A DNA stretch of 64,000 bases from Pholis gunnellus (lineage: Eukaryota > Chordata > Actinopteri > Perciformes > Pholidae). This document shows, in pieces, positions 25,461 to 39,500 of the stretch. How positions within the stretch are numbered: position 1 is the first letter of the stretch; every line of letters starts with the position of its first letter. The stretch lies in contig OU342806.1 in NCBI GenBank assembly GCA_910591455.2, positions 16,684,841 to 16,748,840 of the forward strand, written 5' to 3'. Made by a program: the position numbers and the translations under genes. The notes beneath the pieces were generated by a model. The model ran no database searches and was not told where the DNA came from. It worked only from the letters and a program-made list of their open reading frames with translations.

Positions 25461-26805
25461 GAGGTTAACACCCAAAAATGTCTAAGAAAATACAGGCAGA
25501 GGGCAGTGTCCCTGCAGATATAGACACATGGCCACATGTTTCAAGAGGCCAGCCCAAACATATTTAGTCATCAAAATCAATATTTTTGTGAGATCTATTC
25601 CTGGCAATCAATTGCGCAGCCTTGCACTTGCATGTGGGTTACGTTACAATGTGCACAAGTACCAAGAACCATGGGTGCCACATGCAGCAGTTCAGGAACA
25701 TAAACTGCCATTGGCTGCCTTTATGACCTCAGGGTCATTCTTCCACTCATCCATCCATCATTCAGTCCTTCATCTAATCGGTCGATGAATCAATAATCCA
25801 ATACGGCAAAGTTCCTATATGTGAGTGGAGCTGAAAAACATCTGATGGGAAAACATTAGCATTTGGAACATGATCAAGTATTATTATTAGCCATCATAAT
25901 CCAAAGAGGAAAAGAAGTTTACCAAAATGTTTACTCCTCGTTTGGAGAAAATGCAGACAATTGTTATCACGCTGGAGCTGTTTGTATTTCCATCAAATTT
26001 TCCTCTATGCATATTGACTGATGGACTGCAGCACTGGGCTGTGTTTGATTTTGTCATCATAATGGACCAGCTCAGTGAGCATCCAGGAAGTGTTTACTGA
26101 GATTAATAGAAAGACTGTGACAATTTTGGGGCCTCTGTGGAATTGCAGATGACAGACAGGGCAGAGCAAAGACAGATTCAGTGCTGGCCACATTTACTGG
26201 CACATGCAAGTCAGTCTATTCCTGTTCCTCTCCCTCTGAGGTGAGGATCTTAGAGAGCTCATTTATCTCAAACAAGAGCGTCTGTCACTGCAAAATTCAA
26301 GTGGAGAAGAATTAATTTGAATTGGAAGCACTTGCATAAGCTACAGCAACTGTTATCTGGTACCATATTTTCCAACTAGTCTGGGATATTGCAATTCATT
26401 GCTTTGTCTAAATAGTTTTGTATCACTTTATTTGCATCGTGGGATCCTTCCATAGAACTCTACACACAACACTCAGCACAAAAACTGAATGACAGATGGA
26501 ACATGATCTTGGTGCGAGCATGAATAGAGGATATGATGGGTATACAGAACACGGTGAGGTCTCTGGCAAGGATGACATTACTTTATTGTTATATAATATT
26601 GTGTAAAACCTGGAATGTGGGTATCTTTGTCTCCCCACTCTCTCTATCGCTCTCTCCCTCTCTCTCCCTCTCTCCATATCTCTCACTCTCAGTAATGACT
26701 ATGATTACAAACCTGCCAGACAACTGTAACAGCATCATCACGCTTATCTCCTGTTGAAAGTCTCCCAAACAGACAGACAGGAATCATACACCATGGGGTA
26801 CTTAA
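25461..26805. other. Non-coding stretch
   Basis: No gene recognised. A TC-rich tract lies at 26633-26690. The part at about 25990-26290 is free of simple repeats. Confidence 0.5.
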
Positions 26806-26960
<155 letters not shown>

Positions 26961-27154
26961 GAACATGTCTAACACATCACACTGCTCCATGTCCTCCTCC
27001 AGCTCCTTTTATAAACCTCCTGTTCATGCAGAAGAGGAGCCGCTTCCAAATGATGTCACTCACAGTTTCAGCCAGCTCTGCCCATGTCGCTGCTAAATCC
27101 CACTTGACAGAGGCTTTGTCTTTAGTTCGGAGCTCCCAAGTAAATGGGCAGCAC

Positions 27155-27207
27155 TGTGTGTGTGTGCGTGTGCGTGTGTGTGGGAGAGAGAGAGAGAGAG
27201 AGAGAGT
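27155..27207. repeat. Compound (GT)n-(GA)n microsatellite
   Basis: GT array with two GCGT interruptions, followed by a GA array ending at about 27207. Confidence 0.93.
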
Positions 27208-30200
27208 GAGGGGAGGGGGTGAGAGTTTAATGGGTGCACAAAGATAGTTTCTCAAAACATTTTTTAAATAATAAGCCGCAGCCAACATAACCGCCATCTA
27301 AATTCATGTCAAAGAGCTTATACTACAGCTCTTGGCACCATGGGTGTATAGTCCTTCCCCTCTACAAATCATTTTTAACAAAATTGTTGATTGCTCCTCT
27401 CACCCAGCAGACATAGCACAACAGCATCATTATCATTTCCCCAACTGTCCAAACAGATTAAGTCATGCTCAATGAGGGTTTATTACAGTCCAACTTTAGG
27501 ATTATACCTAACTGAAGAACAAAACGTCTTCTGACAGGAACACAAAGCTACATACAGAGACTGAGAACATACTTCTTTTGTTCAAATTGCCAGTATTTTT
27601 TGTTAAATGAAGATTTTTGAACCAGCAAAATTCTGCACAAAGAACTGGCAGCATGAATCCACAGACCGTTTACTAGTATAGACATCAGTGCCACTAGATG
27701 CTCAAGACAGACCATGACATTCAGCTTCATGCTTAATATTTGGTTTATGCAGCCGTATTAAAAGAGATTCATTCCAGAAAAAAAGTCTATAAATAGCAAC
27801 ATCACCTGAAAGTCTCAATGCTCGGTCTACGGCACTGATGCCAGATGGGCCTGCATGTGTATCTCTACTGAGCATCATGCAAAACATCGAAATAGGGCAA
27901 TGTTTCCGCTAGTTCAAACAACTGTATTCACTGTCTGTAGCAATGTATGTTTGCATGCTTGATGATTAGAGAGGTAGAGGAGAGGATGTAATGTGAGAAA
28001 TATACTGTAAAGAGGGGAGACACTGGCAGCTTGGTTCAGTAAACAATTATTTCATGTAACGAGAAAAAATCAGTATCCGGTCGCACAAAAATGCAATAAT
28101 TTGCAATGACCTGGTCAATAGAGCACTGCCAGCTCTGGACTCCTGATAATGTCCTTCATTATTATCATTATCAGCATTATCATCATCATTACCTTTTGAT
28201 TAGTGTAATGTCACCCACAATCTGATATGAAGAGTAATAAAATCATGCCACAACACTTCCAGAGAGAAAGTTTCAGCTATTCTTGATGTCTATGAACATT
28301 TACACTGGGTGGCCAGGGAAAACAAAGAACGATATATTGGTGTTTTGTTTTTGCGCATGATGTAATGCAATGAAATAGTACTGCAATAGATGCTACTTTA
28401 CTAAAAATGTGAAAAGACTGCTACTTTAGAAGTTTAGTGTTGACTCAATTCTGTGGTGCCTTGAAGAATTTTACAATATTTTGCCCAACTTAGTTACATT
28501 TGTGGAAGAAAATAACACGCTACAATATTAGCAGATAGGAAGCGAGGTCAATTCCTCAGAAACTACAGCATCAACTCAAATATGAATAGCACACAGTGCA
28601 GATAGCTAGCACAATGTTAAGCATACAGCCATGCAGAGCACTGTGTACAAAATGTATTTGGGAACACTACGTGTAAACTGCTTAACCGAAAGTAGACGTC
28701 AGGCTATTAAGTACAGGCACAAATCTGATATATTTTCAACCAAGCTTGTGTATTTTTTTGTGCACCTGTATCACAGTGTGATCCATAATATCTCCCCCCA
28801 TCAGTAGCTTTAAGCCTCCCCTTCCTGCTTTATTTATCTATACCTATTTGCACTCTGTAATGAGACCTCAAAGAGAAACATGAAAACAAGAATCAGGTGG
28901 GATCTCACTGAAGATAATATCAAGGGATTTCCACCGTCCTCTGCTGATAAAGCGACATTTAATCTGTCTCTGTCATACTTTGATTTGGCCTCAACTTGCC
29001 TGAACGAGCCAAATAAAGCTGCTTTAACAGATATATGGCCCAGATATACTGTTGCTCCAGCCACATATTACTGCATGTCCTGCTTTGGTATTTTCATTAT
29101 GCTGCTTTTTTTGGGGGGGTATGTTGTGAACACTAGCTGCTTTATTGAATGAATTGCAGGATACTTACAGCTTTAAAATGTCCAGGTTGAAGTGCCACAC
29201 ACATTAGGTTCTGTGTCTAGAATTGGAGCCGTTTTTATTAACAATAAGTGAGGTGTACATTTGCTTAGGTATTACTGAAAAAGTTGCACACTGGATGAGA
29301 AGCGACGCCAGCCCCTAATGGTGCAAATAGATGGGGAGGAGGAGAATAAAGGAAGGCACAATGGCATAGGGAGAGGGAACAAATTGAGGGTGGGGTGAAA
29401 AAAAGGGATGGTCCTCCACTTTGAGCAACCTGCTGTGTGTTGATTGGAGGCCTGCTGAGATATAGGGTCACAGGATGGCATCAAGTTGCCATGGGCACAT
29501 CCACTAATGAGACAATTTGAAAAGAGGAGAGTGTGAGGAGAGGAGAAGGAAAGGGCAGATGAACTGGGAGAGACAGTCTGAGACAGATGTTGCAAAAGAG
29601 GAAGAAACAGGGACAGGAGTCAAGGAGTCAAGGTAGAGAGAATGACAGACAGCTGTCCACAGCCTCAGCCAGCTACTTAAAATCAGAGCTGCATTTTGGG
29701 GCTTGGCTCCAAGTTATCTCAGCCCTCCAACGGTGTGAAAGAGGAAACTGTGAAGTGTGGACCGAAGTCATAGATCGGACTGGTACTTAAATTCACCCCT
29801 ATAGTGTGTAGCTTCTATGCAACCGTTCTTCTTCCGTCAAAGACATTCTCAATCTGCATGCATCTGCAACCATTTGTACTTGAAATGGTTCACTAATAGC
29901 CTGTTACACATTTAAACTTTTGATTCTCACTCTGCCTCTGTGTCTTTCTCTGGGGGGGGGGGGCTGCTCTCATCTCTTCCATACTGATGGGGATGAGCGA
30001 TGGGATTTAGCTCTGAGCCAGGGCACTGATCCAGGCATCCACCATCATGCCCTCTCCAGCCCCAATCCCTCTGCTACACCACCGGAACATCAGCTCCAGA
30101 ATTGGAGCTTAATGATGTGACATCTGATTCAATTTATTTTTTTATTCATATTTGGTCTCAGTGTCTGTAAACACGGTGGCTCGCTATAACTTACACACTT

Positions 30201-30889
30201 TGTTCATATATATTAAAAGAGTAGATATATAATATACCATGCACTTTTCCTTCTATAGTTTCGTTCTCAGTAATCTAAATCAACTAAACTGTTAATGCAT
30301 GTTTGATGGAGATAAATGAAACATACTTTGTTTAATCACATACATAATTAAGTACGACTTTCTACAAGTGGTAGTATTATTGACTTCTGAAACGTTGACA
30401 ACTAAGAAAAATAGCACCAAGGGTCCAGTTATACAGTAATACTGCTGAGGGGATTTAGGTTTGAAGGACATAATAACCACATAACCACAAGTGTAGAGAG
30501 CAAATAACAGTGATTAATTGCCCACATTGCAGTTCTTCTTGTTTGGCTTATTGTTTTCTGTGTTTTCTTCTGCCTGACAAATTGACTGGAGGCTAATCTT
30601 GCTTTGCTGAGACAATCGGCCTTTGAATCTTGCATTTGTTGCCACTTGAGGAGCTATACATTGAGAGCCATATTCATAACTTTGAAGTTAGACATCCATA
30701 TTGGTTTAAAATGCTCTCTATTAGGCACAATTTGAAAATGAAAGATACATCTTTTAGGTTTCCACAGCACACATGTTAGACACATATTGGACCACAATTG
30801 GTTTCCAAACTAGCTGAAATCATCAAATCAGAAAAATCATGCTCGTAGTTGCACAACGTCGCAGATAAAGGTTGACAAACTTTTTCCCG
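27208..30889. other. Non-coding stretch, no gene recognised
   Basis: Mostly AT-rich. Purine-rich tract at about 29300-29640 and a G run near 29953-29962. No exon with credible splice sites was identified. Confidence 0.55.
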
Positions 30890-31140
30890 TCAACGGATGA
30901 ATCATGGACGTATAACAAAAACTGGATACACACCCCGTTCATTACTATGAAGGTTGCTCAGTGGCACATGAAGCATACAAAGTTTGACGTTCAAGTATAA
31001 AATAACCAAGATCTTTGGGTGAGCTTCTGCCTTGTGGGGCCCATAGAGCAAGTGCCTATAGCAATTCCTTAAACCCCTACTCCCAATCCAAAGTCAAGCC
31101 TCGTTCTCGGGCTCATTCACATGAACAGAGGAAGGGAAAT
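30890..31140. repeat. Probable diverged interspersed repeat
   Basis: The segment (..CATGGACGTATAACAAAAAC.., ..CCCCGTTCATTACTATGA.., ..GTGGGGCCCATAGAGC..) resembles, from memory, a repeat met often in teleost genomes. It has no coding capacity, and I could not identify terminal repeats or target duplications. Confidence 0.35.
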
Positions 31141-33379
31141 AACCCTGGTTTTGGCTATCAGTGCATTTTACAACTTTACAATGTATCCGCTGAGTTACAG
31201 AGGTCTCTAATTTGTTTTAAGCTTACTCAATGTGGTTTAGTAGAGTGCAAACCCTTATCTCTAGATGTCAGAGCCCTGTGCAAACCATCTACCAATGACT
31301 TGTTCAGTACAAGAACATAATATTTCCTACATAAAAAAAAACATTGCCAGTAAGAATAATGTTTTCTCTTTTTTAGCGAAACCAATAAGTAGTGTAGAAA
31401 TGTCCATTTTAGGAGGCAAAATTGGCTCGCGTGCAAGTAACTGAAAATCACAATTGCACGGCTGAAAATTACATTTCTATAAACGAGAAAATGTAAATAC
31501 CTAAAAGGATCAAATTTCAATCACAAGATAATTTTCCCATGACTGACTGCAACCAAACCTTAGTGTGTGGGATTCAGGCTTATATTGAAATTACAGTCAT
31601 TGCATTGTAAAAATAGCAATGCGTTGGATGGCAGAGAATACTTGTTTCTTTCATCATAACAGATGAAGCCATTTGCATTCACAGGAAAGAGGAAGCCATC
31701 AGCTATTCCTCCAACTCCTATTCCATCAAAAGCACCATCAAGAACAGAGGGTGAGGACAGAGAGCAGAGGGTGGTTGATGATAGAGGTTGTAAAATTGAG
31801 AGAGAGACAAGGAGTGAGAATAGAGCGAGAAAAAAACAGGGGGTTAAAAGTTAAAAGATGGCAGAGATGAGAAATGAATAGATATGTGCAGTCATTATTG
31901 TTACCAAAATTCTGTAAAACTCCCAATTATGTTTGAACAGCCAACAGAGGAGTGTGTGAGGGTATGAGACTGAGAAAGTGAGAATTTTGGAAGAAAAAAG
32001 GGGACGAGAGAATACATTGAAGAGAGGGACAGATGGAGAAGAGGACAGAGCGCTAGAAGTGATAAGTTTGTATTCTACAAAACCCAAAGCATCAGCAGAG
32101 AAACAGGTTTTCAAGGAAACAATTACTCTGCAAGTAAATAGCTGCAGTCTAAAGGTTATCTTCTTATAATGATTGAATTCGTTCTTCTTCTTCTTCCTGC
32201 CTGCTAAAATTTAGAGAGAAGCGTGCAATTTGATGGTAAAATGAAGAGAGATGGAACTGAGAAATTTCCTCTAGGCAATTTCTCGAAGGCGATGAATTTT
32301 GATGATATCAAATCTCCATGTGAAAATAAGGCCTCAGAGGAAATGGTACCACAACCACTGCCAACTCACACAGGCCTTTTCCAAAAACGTGCATCATTCA
32401 ACTGTCAACTTTTCAAGCCTTTTGAAAAGACAGATTTTCTGTCTTAATGATGATTTCTTTGTTTGCTTTACTTTCAGGGAAATGAAACAATGTCGCCCTT
32501 TGAAAGTTTTTACTCACTGAATTCTTGGCTGAGATATACATTTCTCACAAAGGAACTGCTGTATCTCATGTGAGTCAGTCCACTTAGGCAATTTTAACAC
32601 CGCAAACTAATACCCGACAAGTGTATCAAATCTCCTCTTTTATCACAATCAATGCATTGCTACTAACCTATACAAAGTGTTTCATAAAGCAGTCATGTTC
32701 TCATATCAACAGTCCAAAACTCTGGGAACTGACAGGGTTAGTGTATTTAGCTGGTTACAGAAATACGGTGCGTAAATTCATATTTAATTTGGTCATCATC
32801 AATTCACTTTATTCTACAGGAAATCATCAGGAAGGCTACTAAAAGCAAGTGCTGCAAGACATGGGCAGACATGAAGTATGACTTACAGTATCTGCTCTTC
32901 TGTTGTGTGTTTTATTACCTGATCAGAGTGATCTTCAACAGACTTGTTGAGCAAAGCAGAAAGAGTTTAAATGTGAAGATGACAATGCAGAATATCTTGT
33001 GCAGCAAACGCAAACAGTATAGTCTATATCTATAGTCAACAGTGCAAACATATCTTGGCACACGCACATTCCCACAACAACCATCTGTTCATGTCTTAGC
33101 CTGCACTGAAACACGAGGATTCAGGATCAGGCCCAGATTAAAAAAAGTACTCAAAAACTCTGTGGAGAATACAATTCACAAGATAACAAACATGTAAAAG
33201 TCCGTTGTTAAACAGAATTCACTTGCAGTGTTATTTTTCTTAGGCGGTTAAATGTACATTTTCATACACGAGCTAAAGCTGTCGACCATCTGCTACGGGT
33301 CATGGTAATGTCATCGTATCAAGAAAGGAAACCTTTCACAAGCAGCTGGATTGGTAAAAACAAAAGATGTCCAAATATA
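31141..33379. other. Non-coding stretch with a purine-rich tract
   Basis: Purine-rich at about 31740-32060. The remainder is AT-rich with no recognised gene or element. Confidence 0.55.
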
Positions 33380-33660
33380 ATGTCACATTTACAAATTAAT
33401 TGTTTGATATTTGGGGCTGTAGGTTACACTGTCTCACCTACTTGCTGAGGGTTAGAGAAGAAGATTGATACCAATTCCATGTTTGTAAATATGAAACTAC
33501 AGCCAGTAGCCTATTAGCTTAGATTAGCTTGATTCCCCTGATTTCCATGTGAGTGGATAAAAAAAAGAAAAATCCTTTTAATTGAGCCAGGATAGTCGTT
33601 TCGCCCTGCTTTCAGTCTTTATGCTAAATTAAGATGACGGCTGTAGCTGCAGAATAACAC
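33380..33660. repeat. Diverged fish interspersed repeat, two opposed partial copies
   Basis: The left part (about 33420-33533: ..GAGAAGAAGATTGATACCA.., ..CTACAGCCAGTAGCC..) and the reverse complement of the right part (about 33586-33650: ..CTACAGCCGTCATC.., ..TTTAGCATAAAGACTG..) both match the layout of one repeat family I recall as abundant in acanthomorph fishes. They lie in opposite orientation with about 50 bp of unrelated sequence between them. The family name is not known to me. Confidence 0.5.
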
Positions 33661-33669
33661 ATACAAAAT

Positions 33670-33900
33670 ATAACGCGAGTGGAGTAAGGAAGAGGTAGAT
33701 TGACAGAGAGGCAAAAAGACAACAGAGTGTAACCTAGAGACGATTAACGGAGAGCGGATAACAAAGGTGGCTCTAGGACAGAAATAAAAATGACACACCA
33801 TGGGGAATTCAATAGGGAGCTTAGAGAAGAAAAGCCCAAGAGATGCTGTAATTGGACAAGTAGCTGGTCAGAAAGAGGAACAGAGAGAATCATACAGACA
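33670..33900. repeat. Purine-rich tract
   Basis: A/G-biased sequence with GAGAGG and GAACAGAGAGA runs directly beyond the repeat at 33380-33660. Non-coding. Confidence 0.5.
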
Positions 33901-33957
33901 CAACGAAAAGCTAGCGTAGGGACTTACTGACAGACGTATGAAAGCACAGCAGGTGTG

Positions 33958-33959
<2 letters not shown>

Positions 33960-33993
<34 letters not shown>
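33960..33993. repeat. (CA)n microsatellite
   Basis: Pure CA array of 34 bp. Confidence 0.96.
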
Positions 33994-33995
<2 letters not shown>

Positions 33996-34465
33996 CCCCA
34001 ATGCACTGACAGAAATATTACAAAGCATCCAGAGGATGCAGGTCTGTGACACATGAGACTACTCTAAAGAGTGTTTACCCTAAATCCAAACTTCTAAATA
34101 CCATGTGCCAGTCTGAGTCACGGTCTCACCTGGAAGAAACTGCTGCACACCAGTTACAGCTTTCATTTGCTTATAATCACTGTGATTTTAAAATTGAATA
34201 CAGGCCTCGTTTTTTTGCTGCTTCACACACACTCTTGGTTTGTCATTTGCTTTTTGGGAAAAACCTTTCGTATTTGAAACTGTGCAAGTTCTGCGAGCCT
34301 TTGATGTGTTTCTTGACTAAATGAGTGTCCAATGTCAAAATTGATAGCGTGACCAAAATGTCCCAGAAGCCACAAAGTAATGAGCTCTACAGATTTATTG
34401 TGACTTCTGATATTTACACACTGACTCCACCACCTTCAAATATAAACACATAGTATATAACAAAC

Positions 34466-34467
<2 letters not shown>

Positions 34468-34514
<47 letters not shown>
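34468..34514. repeat. (CA)n microsatellite
   Basis: Pure CA array of about 47 bp, 0.5 kb from the previous one. Confidence 0.96.
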
Positions 34515-34516
<2 letters not shown>

Positions 34517-36167
34517 AGGCCTCATTAGCAGTACAGGGATGCTGCAAACCAGCTGCTTTGACTCTTCTATAAATAATCTACTGCTTCTCTGCTCACAATG
34601 CCCACAAACCTGAAAGAGTTCTCATTTGAGCTCAATCTCAAGGCACACCGAGGTGTGACGCAATAGTATTGACCACCCCTCCGTAAAGTACACTCGACAC
34701 CTGAATATGTTTTAAAAAAATTATGCGTCGCACAGCATGTTTCAGCCATTGTGTATTAAAAATAAATCATTAAAAAAACATGAATCTCCATTTGTAAATT
34801 ACCACTGAATCAATTGGTTGTTGATGAATCTCAGACATGTTGTCGGCAACAAACCATTAGTTAAAGATCAAACGACTGTGTCAAACCATGTGTTATTATT
34901 GAGTGTGTTGAATGAATTTGTTACACATCACAGAAAGATAATGTGAACAACGTTTTATTGCTCAGTTTGTCATTTAAATTACAACACGGTTAGATCTAAC
35001 CTTTGACACCTGCAGTCTGACTAGAGCTGTGCTTCTAAACGTGACGGATTGAACTATCCCTGTCATCAGTAACTCATCTAGTAAACACAAACACAGGTTT
35101 AACAACTGTAAAGGTAAAAACAGTTAGCCCAACATTAAATAACAGTTGATAATATGTTGCATGAGCAACACATTAACCTCATAAAGCTAGCATAATGGCT
35201 AGCTTGGTTATCAGTATTCAAACAAATTGCAGTTAGTTTTTTTCGGTATTCGCACCGACGACTAAATGACAGCCGTGCTGATATTCAGTACAACAGCACA
35301 TTATTTATCAGTAATAAGTGACAAAAGATTCTAATTTGTAGACATATTGTTGTACAACTGGACTGGAACAACGAGTCAGGCAAATGTTTTCCTGCACACC
35401 GGAGTAACCACAGGCCAGCTGCTTTGCATCACGTGTATCTGTGTGTTTCCATTTCCTGTACAACCAGTGAAATACCAGTCTGTTGGTGGCATGTGTGATT
35501 CTGATGGGTTGACAGCTAGATCAGACACAACGTTGCTCCGTCGTTTCCTGCCCTCAATGGATGCTCAGACCTGCAAGACAAGCAATTTCTACTTTTTATG
35601 TTCTGCGACTTATTATGAATCACAATTCTCATCATAGTCTCTGTTGTTTGTACAAAACATTATCACCTATGCCCACTCACTGCCAAGCTCCCCGTTTAGA
35701 CAGTTTCTGTGTGGCAGTGGCTCTCAGGCTGTGGTTGGTGCGAGACGTGTGTGTCCCTGCCTCTTCTCACATCTTGGGTAACATCTGTGACAGCTGGTTT
35801 ACTCCCAGGGGAACGGCGATATACCAGAAGCTGTCTGTTGCAGCTGTTACTGAAGTATCCAGGACTCTTTCCTTCCCTTCTTTCTCTTCTGACGACCACT
35901 CATAATTTAACTCAAATGTTATTTATGAAAATATGTTCATAGATTGCTGCCGCTATCAGAGCAGGATCCGGCGTCCCGGCGTCGCTCCTCGAAATGCAAT
36001 CACAATGGGCTTGAACGTTGCTATGAATTGTGGGTAATTCCCTTGGGCAAAGTTTGCAGAAATGCAGACTTACAGAAAGTGTTATTAAAGGGCTCCAAAT
36101 GTCTTCGAGAGAGCCCTCAAACGTGATTTGACGGTGGGAGAGCCCTAAACCCTCACGGAGTTTGCGG
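34515..36167. other. Non-coding stretch, possibly an old repeat near its right end
   Basis: No gene recognised. The part at about 35940-36167 is more CpG-rich than its surroundings (a GCGTCCCGGCGTCGCTCC-type segment). It may be an old transposon into which the LTR at 36173 inserted, but I could not define its ends. Confidence 0.4.
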
Positions 36168-36172
36168 GAACG

Positions 36173-36574
36173 TGTCACGATTTCCACTACATCTTAGATT
36201 GTTTTGATTCTGCCTGTTTCTGTCACTCTCCTCTCGTTTCAGGTCCTCCTACACCGTGTCATCACTCATTCCCCTCACCTGGTCTCCCACGCCCATCTGA
36301 CCTGCAGCCCATTCTCCTCACTATTTTAGGCCGTTTCACTTGCACTTGATCCCTGCCAGATTGTCTTGTGTGTTACTGCCAAACTCTCCAGCGTTATCCT
36401 TGTTACTATTCCAGATCTGCCTGTTTTTCGACCTTGGATTCTCAGCCTGCCCCCTTTTTTGGATTGGTTTGCCTGTGTGACTGATCTCCAGGTTTTGACC
36501 CTACCTGAACTCAATAAATTGAACTGTCCTTGTATATTTGTCTCTGTGTCGTGCCAGTACTAGCAACCATTACA
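36173..36574 (+). mobile_element. Solo LTR of an LTR retrotransposon (402 bp)
   Basis: Starts TGTCACGATTTCC and ends ..ACCATTACA, so it has the TG..CA termini of an LTR. It is flanked on both sides by a perfect 5-bp target duplication GAACG (36168-36172 and 36575-36579). A polyadenylation signal AATAAA at 36513-36518 sits about 56 bp before the end, which sets the strand as plus. No primer-binding site, gag or pol follows, and no partner LTR exists in the window, so it is most simply the product of recombination between two LTRs. Five-bp duplications are usual for Gypsy-type elements in fish but also occur in other LTR groups. The family is unassigned. Confidence 0.88.
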
Positions 36575-36579
36575 GAACG

Positions 36580-39500
36580 AGCCTCAAAGTCTGTGAGTCC
36601 GTAAATGTGGAGATTGGGATTAGGCCGTAGTTGAAACAGGTGAGCATGTGGATGAGGGAGAGGTGACTGGAGCAGGCGGTCTGAGGGCATCTGGTGGACA
36701 GGTAGAGAACCACAATGAACCCCTTTGGCTGGAGAGAATGGGAGTGCATTTGGATACAACGCTGTCTGTGGAACTGTGTTAGTAGTGGTTGCTACTAGCA
36801 ACAGGATGTTCAACTGAAACTGACAGCTGGAAACAAAATGGTCTGTTTCCTCTCAGGCCAAAACTACTCACAGAATTTTGTCAGTCAGCTTGTATCGCAT
36901 TTAAAATGTTCAATAAACCTGCAGAAACCGTGTATCTCCACTGTTGCCCGTTTTCTGTTTCCTGGACATGTTGTAGCCCACACTGAATCGAGATCACCAT
37001 CATGGTGTGTTGAAACTGGCCCTGGGGAGAGTTAGTGAAAATGGAATATCAATAATATGCATACATGATGCTGGAGTCGTTTGACAGGGTTGTCAGTAAT
37101 CAATCTTGTATGTAAATACGGTAAAAGAAATAAAGACATAAATGTCACTGATGTGATGATATTTGACATTACTATACGTTGTCCTCCACTGGTAAAGCCA
37201 TTAATTCTTGCAGCAAAGATAAAAAGCTAATTGCGTAAAATGAAATCAGAGCTGCCCACTGTAGCTTTTGTCAAGGGGCACGTCTGTGGAGTTCACTTGA
37301 CTGCGCTACACTTGCTTATCTCCCCACAGACAGCCTCTGCCACAGCGCTCAGACAGTCCATCAGTTTTTGGACACTGATCATATCTCTCGGCCCCGATGT
37401 GACTCCTTAGTGTCACTTTTACAGACCCATGGGTGGGCGGCGAGTCAGTTTAAAAGCCCGATCGATGACTACTTGCACAGTAGCGCCGGGCAATATGGAG
37501 GGGCCTGAGCACTCTCACCTTCTAACCCTGTCACAGCATAATGGAAGCGTGCAAGTCAGGAGGGGAAAGTCGTCTATATATAGAGAGAGAGTGACGGAAA
37601 GAAACAACATATGAGAGGCCTTATGGGAAGGAATGACAGGTAGCAGATGGATAAAGAAGACCTTAGCCCTCCACTCATCTGCCAGCACAAACACTCACTC
37701 CATCCATCACTCAGCTGGTGCACAAACGGCCCTGAGATAACGTGGAGACGTTGATGCTTCTTGGAGATGAATGATAGCAGAATGACAGAGTAGCAGGAAG
37801 AGAGGTCGAGGCAGAAGAGAGGAAAAAAAGATGAAAAGAAAATACTTAAAACCTATTTTTGGCCGTCAGGGGTCAGAAATAAGCTGTGAAAACAACACTG
37901 ACATATTATAACCTTATAAAGTTAATTTGGCAAACAGCTGCTTGTTTACACATCAAAAACAAGTCCAATAGTTTCTCTCTTTTCACACTGTTTTATATAC
38001 CTTCACCAGCTCCTTATAGCTATAGTTTAGTGCTGCTGCAGGTAAAGTACAATGGGGTTATCGAAGCTAAGCTGAAAGACACTTAAATACACCGCCGATG
38101 TGCGTTCTTCTTGCATACACGTAGTCATTCCCTCTGAGAAATGTTATTAGCGATTTTAAGTAAAATAATATTTACTTTTATTTTAGCATGCAAAGAAAGC
38201 GTAAATTATTTGAGAATATATTATGTATAACAATCATATCTTACATACAATATGAACAATATCAATAATTTTCCAAATACAAACCTTAAATGCTATAAAT
38301 AAATAGATAAAATAGATGGATAGCAAGTAATGTAAAGTGATTCTTTCGAGGAAAGCATGACAAATTCCTGTTAATCCGAACCATCAAAAATATCAAAGAA
38401 CTATTGTTTCTTTCACATCGTGTGTAGCAAGCAAACATGTTTTTTTTCCAAAAATAGGTCTCTCTCTCTTTTTTTTTTACGTAGAAGTCAATATTTAGAT
38501 TCCTCAATGGGAGTTCTCTAATTGAAACTATCTGCTCCTTGTCTTTCATCAACGTACTTGATCCCAAATTGCAATTTCAATCACACCCCTATCTTGACAA
38601 GCAAATAAGCAGGTGGCAACCCAAGTGATTTCTGAGTACATATTTATTATCCTGGATTCATGGAATAAAGATCTCAATTCGTACTATAGTGAATCAACGC
38701 TGAGGAGGCTGACTGTGCTTAATTAAGGAGTCTGTGTTGGAGAAAAAAACATAAATTGACATCCTCCAGAGTGTTTTGTCTTTCTCTCAGTAGAGACTAA
38801 TCAACATAAACTGCACAAAAGCAAGTAAGCAGCTGCCAGAATATTACAGCAGTTCATTCAAAACTGTATTACTAATGAGGGAACATTCATGAATGGAAAT
38901 GCGTACAATTTTAACTTTGAATTAGTTGTTGGGCTCTGTTTGCACACAGAAAGAGGCAAGACTGAGACTAATAACACTGCATGGGGAACGACAGAACGAA
39001 GCAGAGAAAAACTCCAGTTCGCAGAGAGGGAAAAGCCGCACAGAGAGACAGCGACTGTCTGGAATTTAAAGTTTATTTCAGTGGAGTAGGAGTGGTTCAT
39101 GCTTCTTCCCATTGGCGTTAATGTGTCCATGTAGTCACAATAGATGACATTCAGCAGAAAGTCTCTCCAACGGCCCTAAAGAAGGGTTGGCTTACAGTGC
39201 TTACACCAGGTGTTGATTTTTTTCCAGTTGGTTATATATTTAATTATCGAATTATTTTATTCTATTTAAGTGATATGTTCAACACAATTTGCATAGAGAT
39301 TTCAGGAGTTGCCAAGGAACATTCAGGTGGCCAAGGACCTTTGAACTGTTCTAAATTGTGACATATAATTATTTTTGCAGACTGTCCAGTATACAGCAAT
39401 TAAATGAGATGATTGTGAGGAATGCAGATGCTGTTCTTTTGCACTTTGCATTTACTGCTTCCATTGATTCCTTATTACGGCACAGATTGCTTCAAAACAT

